Positions 7,418 to 13,576 of a DNA stretch of 13,576 bases are shown piece after piece. Below the pieces are notes generated by a model that was given only the letters and a program-made list of their open reading frames with translations, did no database searches and was not told the DNA's origin. Position numbers and translations under genes: made by a program. Source of the stretch: Deltaproteobacteria bacterium (GTDB taxonomy: Bacteria; Desulfobacterota; DSM-4660; Desulfatiglandales; Desulfatiglandaceae); contig JAGHDR010000249.1 in assembly GCA_021159825.1 (NCBI GenBank), positions 1 through 13,576 of the forward strand. The letters are read 5' to 3'. Each line of letters opens with the position of its first letter. The stretch's first letter is position 1.

Positions 7418-8832
7418 TATATTTGATCCTTCATTTTTTTATCCCCTTCAGTTTCCTTACGGATTTTTTCCTGAAGGGAAGCATTTCCAGAAGCCAAACC
7501 TTTGGCTTTACGGAAATGGAACATGGCTTTTTGAAATCGACCGGAATTCTTAAAATAGATGCCGAAGTTATAATGGGCAAGCGCCAACTGATTTTCCCTA
7601 CCATAACACACGCCCAGGTGATAATAAACGTTGTTCCTGACAGGTTTGAGATAAGATAGCTTTTTGAATATGCGAAGGGCTTTTTCGGTTTTCCCCTGTT
7701 CTTCGTAAATCGTACCCAGCAAAAAAAGAGCCGCCTTGTCTAGGTGATCCAACTCAAGGGCCGTTTTAAGAACCCCCACGGCTTTTTTCTGCTGACCATC
7801 CATCAAATAGGCCTCTCCCAGGGTTCTCAGGATGGGGAGGAATTCCGGCTGTTTTTGCCGGGCCTTTTTGAGGGCGCTGATGGCCTCGGGATATTGGCTT
7901 TCCCGCATGAAAACAATTCCCAGCCCCAGTTGCGGCAACCATGCTTTGGGATCTTTTTTCAGGGTATTCAGGAATTTTTTTTCCGCATCCCCGGGCTCTT
8001 TGCAACGGGCCATGACAATGGTCTTAAATGCCGGAAAAAGCGCCTTAAAGTAAAGGGCTTCCTTACTCAAGAGCAAAGGCTCATCATTGTTGGACAGAGA
8101 TTCAAGATTGCTCATCCGCTCAGGCCCTGTGGGGTGGGTCAACAGATATTCCGGGGTTTTTCCCGTCCCCACCCAGCTTCCCCTCTGGATTCTTTGAAGG
8201 GCGCTGATCATGGCTTTTGAATCAAAGGTGGATGGTCTGATATATTTATAGCTCAATTGGTCCGCCTGGCGTTCATCCTCTCGGCTGAAATGATATTGGG
8301 CCTGCATCCCGGCGGCCATGGCGCCGGTGATGAGTGCGGCCGCCAACGGCCCGCCAACGAGTATGCCGGCCAGGATTCCCGCCATGGTGCCGATTCCGAC
8401 ACTTTTGCTTTGATCGATCCGTTTGGACAGGTGCCGTGCGGCAATATGGCCGATTTCATGGCACATGACCGCAGCCAGTTCATCCACCCGGTCCATGGCT
8501 TCAATAAGACCGGCATAGAAGAATATATGTCCGCCGGGACCGGCAAATGCGTTGAGGGTTTCGTCGTTGATAATATAAAAATGAAAAGGAAACGGTTTTG
8601 TTTCAAGGGGTATTAAAAGGTACTGCCCCAGGTCATTGATGTATTTGACGGCAAAGGGTTCCGAAACCAATTCAGTCTGGTTGCGGATTTGAAGGAAAAA
8701 GGCTTGCCCCATTTTCCATTCATCTTCTATGGAAAGAGCATGGGCCTTTGACTGAAAGGAAAGGGGGAACCCACAGAACAAGACAGAGATCAAAAGCGAA
8801 ACGGCTCGTCTGCAACGTAAATGGGTTTTCAT
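7417..8832 (-). CDS. Secreted M48 family metallopeptidase with C-terminal TPR repeats (BepA-like)
   Basis: The product (471 residues from the ATG at 8832) resembles periplasmic M48 proteases of the BepA/YfgC type, which degrade or chaperone misassembled outer-membrane proteins. Residues 1-32 form a signal peptide: a basic start (MKTHLRCRR), a hydrophobic core and a likely cleavage after AHA. I see no convincing lipobox. The zinc site is HEIGH (125-129) with a third ligand in SREDERQAD (Glu about 187); LLTHPTGPERM (about 230-240) is also typical. A glycine/alanine-rich hydrophobic stretch lies between them. Residues about 270-460 form several TPR-like repeats (for example LGEAYLMDGQQKKAVGVLKT), a probable partner-binding platform. 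The start at 8832 is chosen over the ATG at 8847 because GGGGAG falls 7 bases before it. The gene lies 18 bases after rsfS. The family call is firm; the substrate is unknown. Confidence 0.9.
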   Translation of the reverse strand: MKTHLRCRRAVSLLISVLFCGFPLSFQSKAHALSIEDEWKMGQAFFLQIRNQTELVSEPFAVKYINDLGQYLLIPLETKPFPFHFYIINDETLNAFAGPGGHIFFYAGLIEAMDRVDELAAVMCHEIGHIAARHLSKRIDQSKSVGIGTMAGILAGILVGGPLAAALITGAMAAGMQAQYHFSREDERQADQLSYKYIRPSTFDSKAMISALQRIQRGSWVGTGKTPEYLLTHPTGPERMSNLESLSNNDEPLLLSKEALYFKALFPAFKTIVMARCKEPGDAEKKFLNTLKKDPKAWLPQLGLGIVFMRESQYPEAISALKKARQKQPEFLPILRTLGEAYLMDGQQKKAVGVLKTALELDHLDKAALFLLGTIYEEQGKTEKALRIFKKLSYLKPVRNNVYYHLGVCYGRENQLALAHYNFGIYFKNSGRFQKAMFHFRKAKGLASGNASLQEKIRKETEGDKKMKDQI

Positions 8833-8839
8833 ATTCAAT

Positions 8840-8845
8840 CTCCCC
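8840..8845 (-). promoter_or_regulatory. Ribosome binding site deciding the start of the M48 peptidase
   Basis: GGGGAG on the minus strand lies 7 bases before the ATG at 8832 and inside any reading that begins at 8847. The downstream ATG also gives a cleaner signal peptide. Confidence 0.65.
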
Positions 8846-8850
8846 ATACT

Positions 8851-9192
8851 TTACATTTCGAGACTGACCTCCGGGGCCTCGACCCAGAGCCCTTCCAGGT
8901 CGTAGAATTCCCTGATGGGCTGATAGAAGATGTGAATAACCACTTCACCATAGTCCAGAAGCACCCACTGCGCTTCCTGTTCGCCTTCAATGCCGTATAG
9001 GGGTGCCTGCTCCTTCAGCGTTTTTCGGAGGTGCCGGGCAATGGCCTGTACCTGCCGGGTGGAATTTCCGCCTGTGATCAAAAAATAGTCCGCAACGGTT
9101 GTGAGGTTTTCCACGTGCAGAAGGATGGGATCAATGGCCTTTCTTTCCAGAATGGTTGTCAGACACAATCTTGCTTTTTCGATGGGGGTCAT
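8851..9192 (-). CDS. rsfS: Ribosomal silencing factor RsfS
   Basis: RsfS (Iojap/DUF143 family) binds ribosomal protein uL14 on the large subunit and blocks subunit joining, lowering translation when nutrients run short. The 113-residue protein starting MTPIEKARLC has the normal size and the family motifs VADYFLITGGNSTRQVQAIA and WVLLDYGEVVIHIFYQPIRE, then FYDLEGLW near the C terminus. The open frame continues upstream to 9246, but those residues belong to the nadD coding stretch, and the family N terminus matches the ATG at 9192. The gene overlaps the present nadD frame by 62 bases. Its place directly after nadD is the usual one in many bacteria, and with obgE and rpmA it gives the cluster a ribosome-biogenesis theme. 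Confidence 0.93.
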   Translation of the reverse strand: MTPIEKARLCLTTILERKAIDPILLHVENLTTVADYFLITGGNSTRQVQAIARHLRKTLKEQAPLYGIEGEQEAQWVLLDYGEVVIHIFYQPIREFYDLEGLWVEAPEVSLEM

Positions 9193-9835
9193 CACTTCGA
9201 TATAATCCTTTTTCAATAATGTAAACCCTGACCGCTTCAGGAACAAGGAAGTGGATGGATTTATCTTCTTTTACCATGTTTCGAATATTTGTCGAGGATA
9301 TTTCCATGCGGGTCGATGTCAGGAGAAAAATGGACCTGCCGGACGGCGCCTCAAAATGATCCCCTGTGCCCATGGTTGAACTCTTGACGTTAAGGTCGGA
9401 AAAGATAGCGTCCAGCCCTTGATTTCGACAGCCGACCCGGGAAAGGATCACAAAATGAGCGTAGTCAAAAAGATGTTTGTAATCTCGCCAAGTGCTGATT
9501 TCCAGAAAAGCGTCCATGCCCAGAATAAAAAAAAGCTCCGGTGCCGGACCCAAAACCTCATGAAGTTCCCTGAGGGTCTCGATGGAATAGGTAAACCCGG
9601 GTCTGTTTCCTTCCAGGTCCATGGTTTCGAGCAGACCGGAACCATCTGTTCCCAGACGGGTCATGGCCAGCCTGTGGTGGAAGGGTGTTACCGGTGTTTT
9701 GGTTTTGTGCGGGGGCAGGGCGGAGGGAATCAGGTAAACCTTTTCAAGCGCCAAATGTTGACCGACCTCTTCCGCTGAACGTAAGTGTCCCAGATGGATG
9801 GGATCGAAGGTGCCCCCAAGGATGCCCAGTTTCAA
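9131..9835 (-). CDS. nadD: Nicotinate-nucleotide adenylyltransferase
   Basis: NadD transfers AMP from ATP to nicotinate mononucleotide, giving deamido-NAD in the NAD synthesis pathway. The nucleotidyltransferase signature GGTFDPIHLGH is at residues 7-17, PPHK at 41-44, and the second ATP-binding motif ISSTNIR at 179-185. Family similarity ends near residue 213 (YIIEKGLYR). The 21 residues after it are basic and unlike the family, and they are read through the start of rsfS in another frame. A one-base gain just before 9194 would end nadD with TGA at 9194-9192, sharing its A with the rsfS ATG, so the tail may be an artefact. The start is TTG at 9835, with AGGAG 6 bases upstream; that site overlaps the proA stop codon. 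The identity is certain; the exact C terminus is not. Confidence 0.93.
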   Translation of the reverse strand: MKLGILGGTFDPIHLGHLRSAEEVGQHLALEKVYLIPSALPPHKTKTPVTPFHHRLAMTRLGTDGSGLLETMDLEGNRPGFTYSIETLRELHEVLGPAPELFFILGMDAFLEISTWRDYKHLFDYAHFVILSRVGCRNQGLDAIFSDLNVKSSTMGTGDHFEAPSGRSIFLLTSTRMEISSTNIRNMVKEDKSIHFLVPEAVRVYIIEKGLYRSDDPHRKSKIVSDNHSGKKGH

Positions 9836-9841
9836 AAAATG

Positions 9842-9846
9842 CTCCT
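9842..9846 (-). promoter_or_regulatory. Ribosome binding site of nadD overlapping the proA stop
   Basis: AGGAG on the minus strand, within TAGGAG, uses bases of the proA stop codon TAG (9847-9845) and lies 6 bases before the TTG start of nadD. It supports the TTG as the real start and suggests coupled translation of proA and nadD. Confidence 0.7.
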
Positions 9847-11101
9847 ATTTCCTGATTTGTCCCTGTCCGTAAACCACGAATTTGGTGGTGGTCAACTCTT
9901 CGAGCCCCATGGGGCCGAAGGCATGGAGTTTGGATGTGTTGATGCCGATTTCCGCACCCAGACCCAACTGGTTGCCGTCGTTGAACCGCGTGGATGCATT
10001 CACCAGTACCACGGAAGAATCCACCTGGGCCAGGAAACGTTGTGAACGTTCGTAATCATTGGTGATGATGGCTTCCGTATGCTGCGATCCATAGGTTTCA
10101 ATATGGTCCAGGGCCTCATCCATACTGCCGACCACCTTTACCGCCAGCACCAGGTCAAGGAATTCCGCGGGCCAGTCCGATTCAGTTGCGGGCACGGCGC
10201 CGGGCGCCAGGTCAATGGTTTTGGGGCATCCCCTGATTTCAACGCCGGCTTCCTCATATTGTTTTGCCATTTCGGGAAGGAAACCGGGAGCCGCATCCTC
10301 ATGAACCAGCAGGGTTTCCAGGGCATTGCAGACGCCGGGTCTCTGCACTTTTGCGTTAAAGCAGATATCTTTGGCCATTTCAAACGATGCGGATTGATCC
10401 ACGTAAATATGGCAAACACCCTTGTAGTGCTTCAGAACCGGAACCCGCGAGTGTTCGGCGACAAAACGGATCAGCCCCTCTCCCCCCCTGGGGATGATGA
10501 CGTCAACATCATCATCCAGACTGATCAGCGCATTCACAGCGGTCCTTTCGGTGGTGGGGATCACCTGAACGGCCTTTTCGGGAATCCCTGTTTCATTCAA
10601 GGCTTCCGTCAGCAGTTTACCTAAGGCTATGTTGGAATGAAAGGCCTCCGATCCTCCCTTGAGGATAACGGCATTGCCGGCTTTGAGGCACAGGGCCGCT
10701 GCATCCACCGTCACATTGGGACGGGATTCATAGATGAAACCGATAACGCCCAAAGGGATTCGTACCCGTCCCACCAGCAGGCCGTTGGGACGTTTCCACA
10801 TGCCGGAGTACGCTCCCACCGGATCGGGCAGTGCCGCCACTTCCCTGAGTCCATCGGCCATGGCGCGGATCACCGCGTCATTTAGGGTCAGGCGATCCAA
10901 CATGGCCGCGGAAAGACCCGCATCTTTAGCCGCCGATAGATCCTTTTGGTTTTCGGTGGCAATGGTTTCCCGGTGAGCCACAAGTTTTTCGGCCATTCTC
11001 AGAAGGGCGTCATCTTTCCGCCCCCGTTCCAGGCTTCTCAATCCTCTGGATGCCGTTTTGGCATCCCCGGCCATGGTTTTGATCATATTTTCAATCGACA
11101 T
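9845..11101 (-). CDS. proA: Glutamate-5-semialdehyde dehydrogenase (gamma-glutamyl phosphate reductase)
   Basis: ProA reduces gamma-glutamyl phosphate with NADPH to glutamate-5-semialdehyde, the second step of proline synthesis, in the cytoplasm. The 418-residue length is typical. It belongs to the aldehyde dehydrogenase superfamily; the catalytic cysteine is C258 in [16 protein letters not shown]. Other family stretches are [18 protein letters not shown] (114-131), [13 protein letters not shown] and [10 protein letters not shown]. The ATG at 11101 has AAGGAGA 6 bases upstream, inside proB. The gene overlaps the end of proB by 19 bases, so the two are almost certainly co-translated, which suits an unstable intermediate passed from ProB to ProA. 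Confidence 0.96.
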   Translation of the reverse strand: MSIENMIKTMAGDAKTASRGLRSLERGRKDDALLRMAEKLVAHRETIATENQKDLSAAKDAGLSAAMLDRLTLNDAVIRAMADGLREVAALPDPVGAYSGMWKRPNGLLVGRVRIPLGVIGFIYESRPNVTVDAAALCLKAGNAVILKGGSEAFHSNIALGKLLTEALNETGIPEKAVQVIPTTERTAVNALISLDDDVDVIIPRGGEGLIRFVAEHSRVPVLKHYKGVCHIYVDQSASFEMAKDICFNAKVQRPGVCNALETLLVHEDAAPGFLPEMAKQYEEAGVEIRGCPKTIDLAPGAVPATESDWPAEFLDLVLAVKVVGSMDEALDHIETYGSQHTEAIITNDYERSQRFLAQVDSSVVLVNASTRFNDGNQLGLGAEIGINTSKLHAFGPMGLEELTTTKFVVYGQGQIRK

Positions 11102-12258
11102 GCCGCATCTCCTTCATCCATATGTGCCGTCAGCACAAGATTGTTTCGATGGATGACCTCGTCATCATGTTTAAATCCCAGAATGGACTCGATTTCAGTG
11201 CTGTTTGCTCCCATTATTTTCTGAATGTTTCCGGAATGGTAACTGACCATACCCACAGCCACGGGTTCACCGTCTTCATTGATCAGCAGTACGGAATTGC
11301 CGAGGCTGAATCGACCCCTCACCCCTTTGATGCCTGAAGGCAGCAGGCTTTTTCCCTTTTCCACAATGGCCCTTTCGGCGCCTCGGTCGATGATGATTTC
11401 CCCTCTTGGGGATTTGGTAAAAGCGATCCAGTGTTTTCGGCTGCACAAAGAAACCGGTTCCGGCAAAAACAGGGTCCCTTCCACATGGCCCCCGAAGAGA
11501 TGTTTGATAATACCGGGCTTCAGGCCATTGGCGATGATGGTGGGGACCCCTGCCAATGCCACTTTCTTGGCGGCGCTGATCTTGCTCCCCATACCGCCTG
11601 TTCCCAGGAATCCGGGTATGGCGCCGGCAAACCGGGTAATTTTTCGATCTACCTTTTCCACCACGGAAATAAGCCGGGCACCTTCGTGAGCTCTCGGGTC
11701 TTTATCAAACAGGCCATCAATATTGGTCAGATTAATCAGAAAATCGGATTCGGACAGGTTCGTCACCATGGCGCTGAGGTTATCGTTGTCGCCGAATTTG
11801 AGTTCATCCACCACTACCGTGTCGTTTTCGTTGACAATGGGGATAATGTTCCAGGAAAGAAGGGTGAAAATGGTGTTGCGTGCATTTAAATAGCGGCGCC
11901 GATGGGTCAGGTCGTCTCGGGTTAACAGGACCTGCCCCACCTGGTAACCATGTTCTTCAAAAGCATTTTCCCAGGCCCTGATCAGGTTCCCCTGGCCCAC
12001 GGCGGCCGTGGCCTGTTGCTCGGAGACGGAACGGGGTCTGCGGGTCATTTTCAATTTCCGGATGCCTGCTGCAATGGCACCGGAAGAGACCAGGACGACC
12101 TCTTTTCCTGATTTTCTGAGTGCGCTGATATCAGCGGTCAGATTATTCATGACGGGCATATTAAGACCATCGTCACCCGTCAGAACACCGCTGCCGATTT
12201 TGATGACAACCCGTTTGACGGATTTCAGCAGGTCCTTTCTGGAATTTCTTTTTTCCAT
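11083..12258 (-). CDS. proB: Glutamate 5-kinase with PUA domain
   Basis: ProB phosphorylates glutamate to gamma-glutamyl phosphate, the committed and usually proline-inhibited step of proline synthesis. The amino-acid kinase domain (about 1-265) shows [40 protein letters not shown] and [18 protein letters not shown]-terminal PUA domain (about 285-370) begins near [20 protein letters not shown]; it occurs in many bacterial glutamate 5-kinases. The length of 391 residues is slightly above the E. coli enzyme (367). The start is either ATG at 12258 or GTG at 12261; neither has a strong ribosome binding site, and the gene follows the obgE stop by only a few bases, so translation probably depends on coupling. 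It overlaps proA by 19 bases. Confidence 0.95.
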   Translation of the reverse strand: MEKRNSRKDLLKSVKRVVIKIGSGVLTGDDGLNMPVMNNLTADISALRKSGKEVVLVSSGAIAAGIRKLKMTRRPRSVSEQQATAAVGQGNLIRAWENAFEEHGYQVGQVLLTRDDLTHRRRYLNARNTIFTLLSWNIIPIVNENDTVVVDELKFGDNDNLSAMVTNLSESDFLINLTNIDGLFDKDPRAHEGARLISVVEKVDRKITRFAGAIPGFLGTGGMGSKISAAKKVALAGVPTIIANGLKPGIIKHLFGGHVEGTLFLPEPVSLCSRKHWIAFTKSPRGEIIIDRGAERAIVEKGKSLLPSGIKGVRGRFSLGNSVLLINEDGEPVAVGMVSYHSGNIQKIMGANSTEIESILGFKHDDEVIHRNNLVLTAHMDEGDAACRLKI

Positions 12259-12266
12259 CACTTTTA

Positions 12267-13271
12267 TTAGATTTTTTTCCAGCTTTCAGAAATGAATTGG
12301 ATCAAATCTTCAATCCCCTCACCGGTCAATGCTGAAATACACATGGATTTCGTACCGATCCTGTCAAGGGCTTTTCGCAATGCTTTAATATCCTTATTCT
12401 CCGGATCACTGATGTCAATTTTATTAATTACCACAAAGTAGGGTTTATGGGCAAGGGCGGTTGAATAGGCCGACATCTCTTTTCTGAGCATTAAAAAATT
12501 GCTCAGGATGTTGGTTTCCGATGAAAGGGTTGCATCCAACAGGTGCAAAAGAAATTGAGTCCGTTCGATATGCTTCAAAAAGCGGTGCCCCAGACCGCGA
12601 CCCAGCCTCGCCCCTTCCACAAGACCGGGAATATCAGCCACAACCAGGGTCTCTGCATCGTCAAAGGTCATGACGCCCAGGTTGGGAACCAGTGTGGTGA
12701 ATGGGTAACTGCCTACCTTGGGATGGGCCTGCGTGAGTCGGGAAAGAAGGGTCGATTTTCCGGCGTTGGGCATGCCGACCAATCCCACATCCGCCAGGCG
12801 TCTCAGGGTTCACTTGAGTTTCAGTGTTTCTCCGGGAAGGCCGGGCTGCGCGATCCTTGGCGCCCGATTCGTCGATGTGGCAAAATGCTGGTTCCCTCTC
12901 CCGCCCTTACCGCCGGGCATGAGGACGATTTCCTGATGATCAAGGACCAGGTCCGCCAGGATCCGACCGGATTCATGCACTTCTATGATGGTGCCGACAG
13001 GTGTTTTAAGAATGCAATCCGCTCCGTTGGCGCCGGATTTATTCTTTCCTTTTCCCGGTTCACCGTTTCGGGCGCTCAGATTCCTTTTGGATCTGTAGTC
13101 TTCAAGGGTAAAAAGTTTGCGTGTGCTTCTGACGATAACGCTTCCGCCATTCCCCCCATCACCGCCGTCCGGTCCGCCTCTGGGAATGAACTTCTCTCTT
13201 CTGAAGCTGACGCAACCACCTCCCCCGTTTCCGGACCTGGCCGTGATGACGGCTTCATCTAGGAAAAACAT
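12267..13271 (-). pseudogene. obgE: Obg family GTPase, reading frame interrupted by one in-frame TGA
   Basis: Obg/CgtA is a GTPase needed for assembly of the large ribosomal subunit and linked to the stringent response; it is essential in the bacteria where it has been tested. The frame from ATG 13271 to TAA 12267 holds 334 codons plus the stop, the usual length for an Obg without a C-terminal OCT domain. The glycine-rich Obg fold is at 1-153 (SGNGGGGCVSFRREKF, GGPDGGDGGNGGSV, MPGGKGGRGNQHFATSTNRA). The GTPase domain has GMPNAGKS (166-173), YPFTTLVPNLGV, ADIPGLVEGA, NKID and SALTGEG. Codon 154 is TGA (12812-12810), just before LRRLADVGLVG; family members usually have a hydrophobic residue, often Leu, here. 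The frame is the same on both sides, so this is a point change, not an indel. All GTPase motifs remain intact, which argues for a sequence error. AAAAGGT lies a few bases before the ATG. Confidence 0.9.
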
Positions 13272-13309
13272 GATTTACCTTTTGGGAGGGCAAATGGCTT
13301 CTTGGGGAT

Positions 13310-13564
13310 TTATGCGGCGTAAACGCTGACTTTTTTTCGATCTCTGCCCATACGCTCAAAAGCGACAATGCCGTCAATCTTGGCAAAAATTGTATAATCC
13401 CTGCCCAAGCCCACATTCTCCCCAGGGTGAATATGGGTCCCTCTTTGTCGGACAATGATGCTTCCGGCGTTGACTTTCTGTCCGGAATAGCGCTTGACTC
13501 CCCGCCTCTGGCCGTTACTGTCTCTTCCGTTTCTGGAGCTGCCGCCTGCTTTCTTATGTGACAT
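13310..13564 (-). CDS. rpmA: 50S ribosomal protein L27 (bL27)
   Basis: This 84-residue protein begins [16 protein letters not shown] and contains [17 protein letters not shown] and [17 protein letters not shown], the unmistakable L27 sequence. L27 sits near the peptidyl-transferase centre, where its flexible N-terminal tail reaches toward tRNA ends. There is no N-terminal extension of the kind cleaved in Firmicutes. The usual length is about 85 residues. The ATG at 13564 lies 12 bases from the window edge, so its upstream signals are only partly visible; rplU (L21) would be expected just outside. obgE follows after 38 bases, the standard rplU-rpmA-obgE arrangement. Confidence 0.97.
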   Translation of the reverse strand: MSHKKAGGSSRNGRDSNGQRRGVKRYSGQKVNAGSIIVRQRGTHIHPGENVGLGRDYTIFAKIDGIVAFERMGRDRKKVSVYAA

Positions 13565-13576
13565 ATCACTTATCCC

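Noticed and set aside
12780..12830. Selenocysteine at the obgE TGA
   Set aside because: Desulfobacterota do make many selenoproteins, but Obg is not a known selenoprotein family, the site is a linker with no redox role, and the sequence just after TGA forms only a three-pair stem (CGC/GCG) rather than a SECIS-like hairpin.
12543..13262. 239-residue open frame on the plus strand opposite obgE
   Set aside because: It is antisense to the glycine-rich and GTPase-encoding codons of obgE, and its composition follows from them. No family motif was seen.
1..13576. CRISPR arrays, tRNA/rRNA genes, insertion sequences, prophage or defence genes
   Set aside because: No regularly spaced repeats, tRNA-like elements, transposase or integrase motifs or defence domains were found; nearly all bases are covered by recognised housekeeping genes.

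Overview
The window is a compact stretch of bacterial housekeeping genes. The gene order (rpmA, obgE, proB, proA, nadD, rsfS), the MTHFR carrying a cysteine-rich MetV-type C-terminal domain, and the moderate GC content by eye suggest a Desulfobacterota organism, probably a sulfate reducer related to Desulfobacterales. This assignment is inferred from protein style and gene order, not from a marker-gene comparison.

Plus strand, 1-3201: a methylenetetrahydrofolate reductase gene (metF with a fused MetV domain, 115-1673) interrupted by two single-base insertions, then xseA (exonuclease VII large subunit, probable TTG start at 1822). The partner gene xseB is not in the window; a 7-codon ORF sits where it might begin.

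Minus strand, 13564 down to 3238: one long run of ten tightly packed genes, many overlapping or a few bases apart. In transcription order they are rpmA (L27), obgE (ribosome-assembly GTPase, interrupted by an in-frame TGA), proB and proA (first two steps of proline synthesis), nadD (NAD synthesis), rsfS (ribosome silencing factor), a secreted M48 metallopeptidase with TPR repeats, a class II fructose-bisphosphate aldolase, a YhaM-like OB-fold/HD exoribonuclease, and a Uup-type ABC-F ATPase. The run mixes ribosome biogenesis and translation (rpmA, obgE, rsfS, uup), primary metabolism (proBA, nadD, fba), RNA turnover and envelope quality control. It converges on xseA with a 36-base gap. There is no intergenic stretch over 300 bases.

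I found no mobile element, CRISPR array, RNA gene, toxin-antitoxin or defence system, and nothing that looks like a new biological system. The real anomalies are lesions in conserved genes: two frameshifts in metF, a nonsense codon in the normally essential obgE, and a nadD 3' end that runs 62 bases into rsfS and would end neatly on the rsfS start codon if one base were added. Because the reading is otherwise full length and conserved on both sides of each lesion, I consider sequencing or assembly error (or a single damaged source molecule) the most likely explanation, with true gene decay the alternative.
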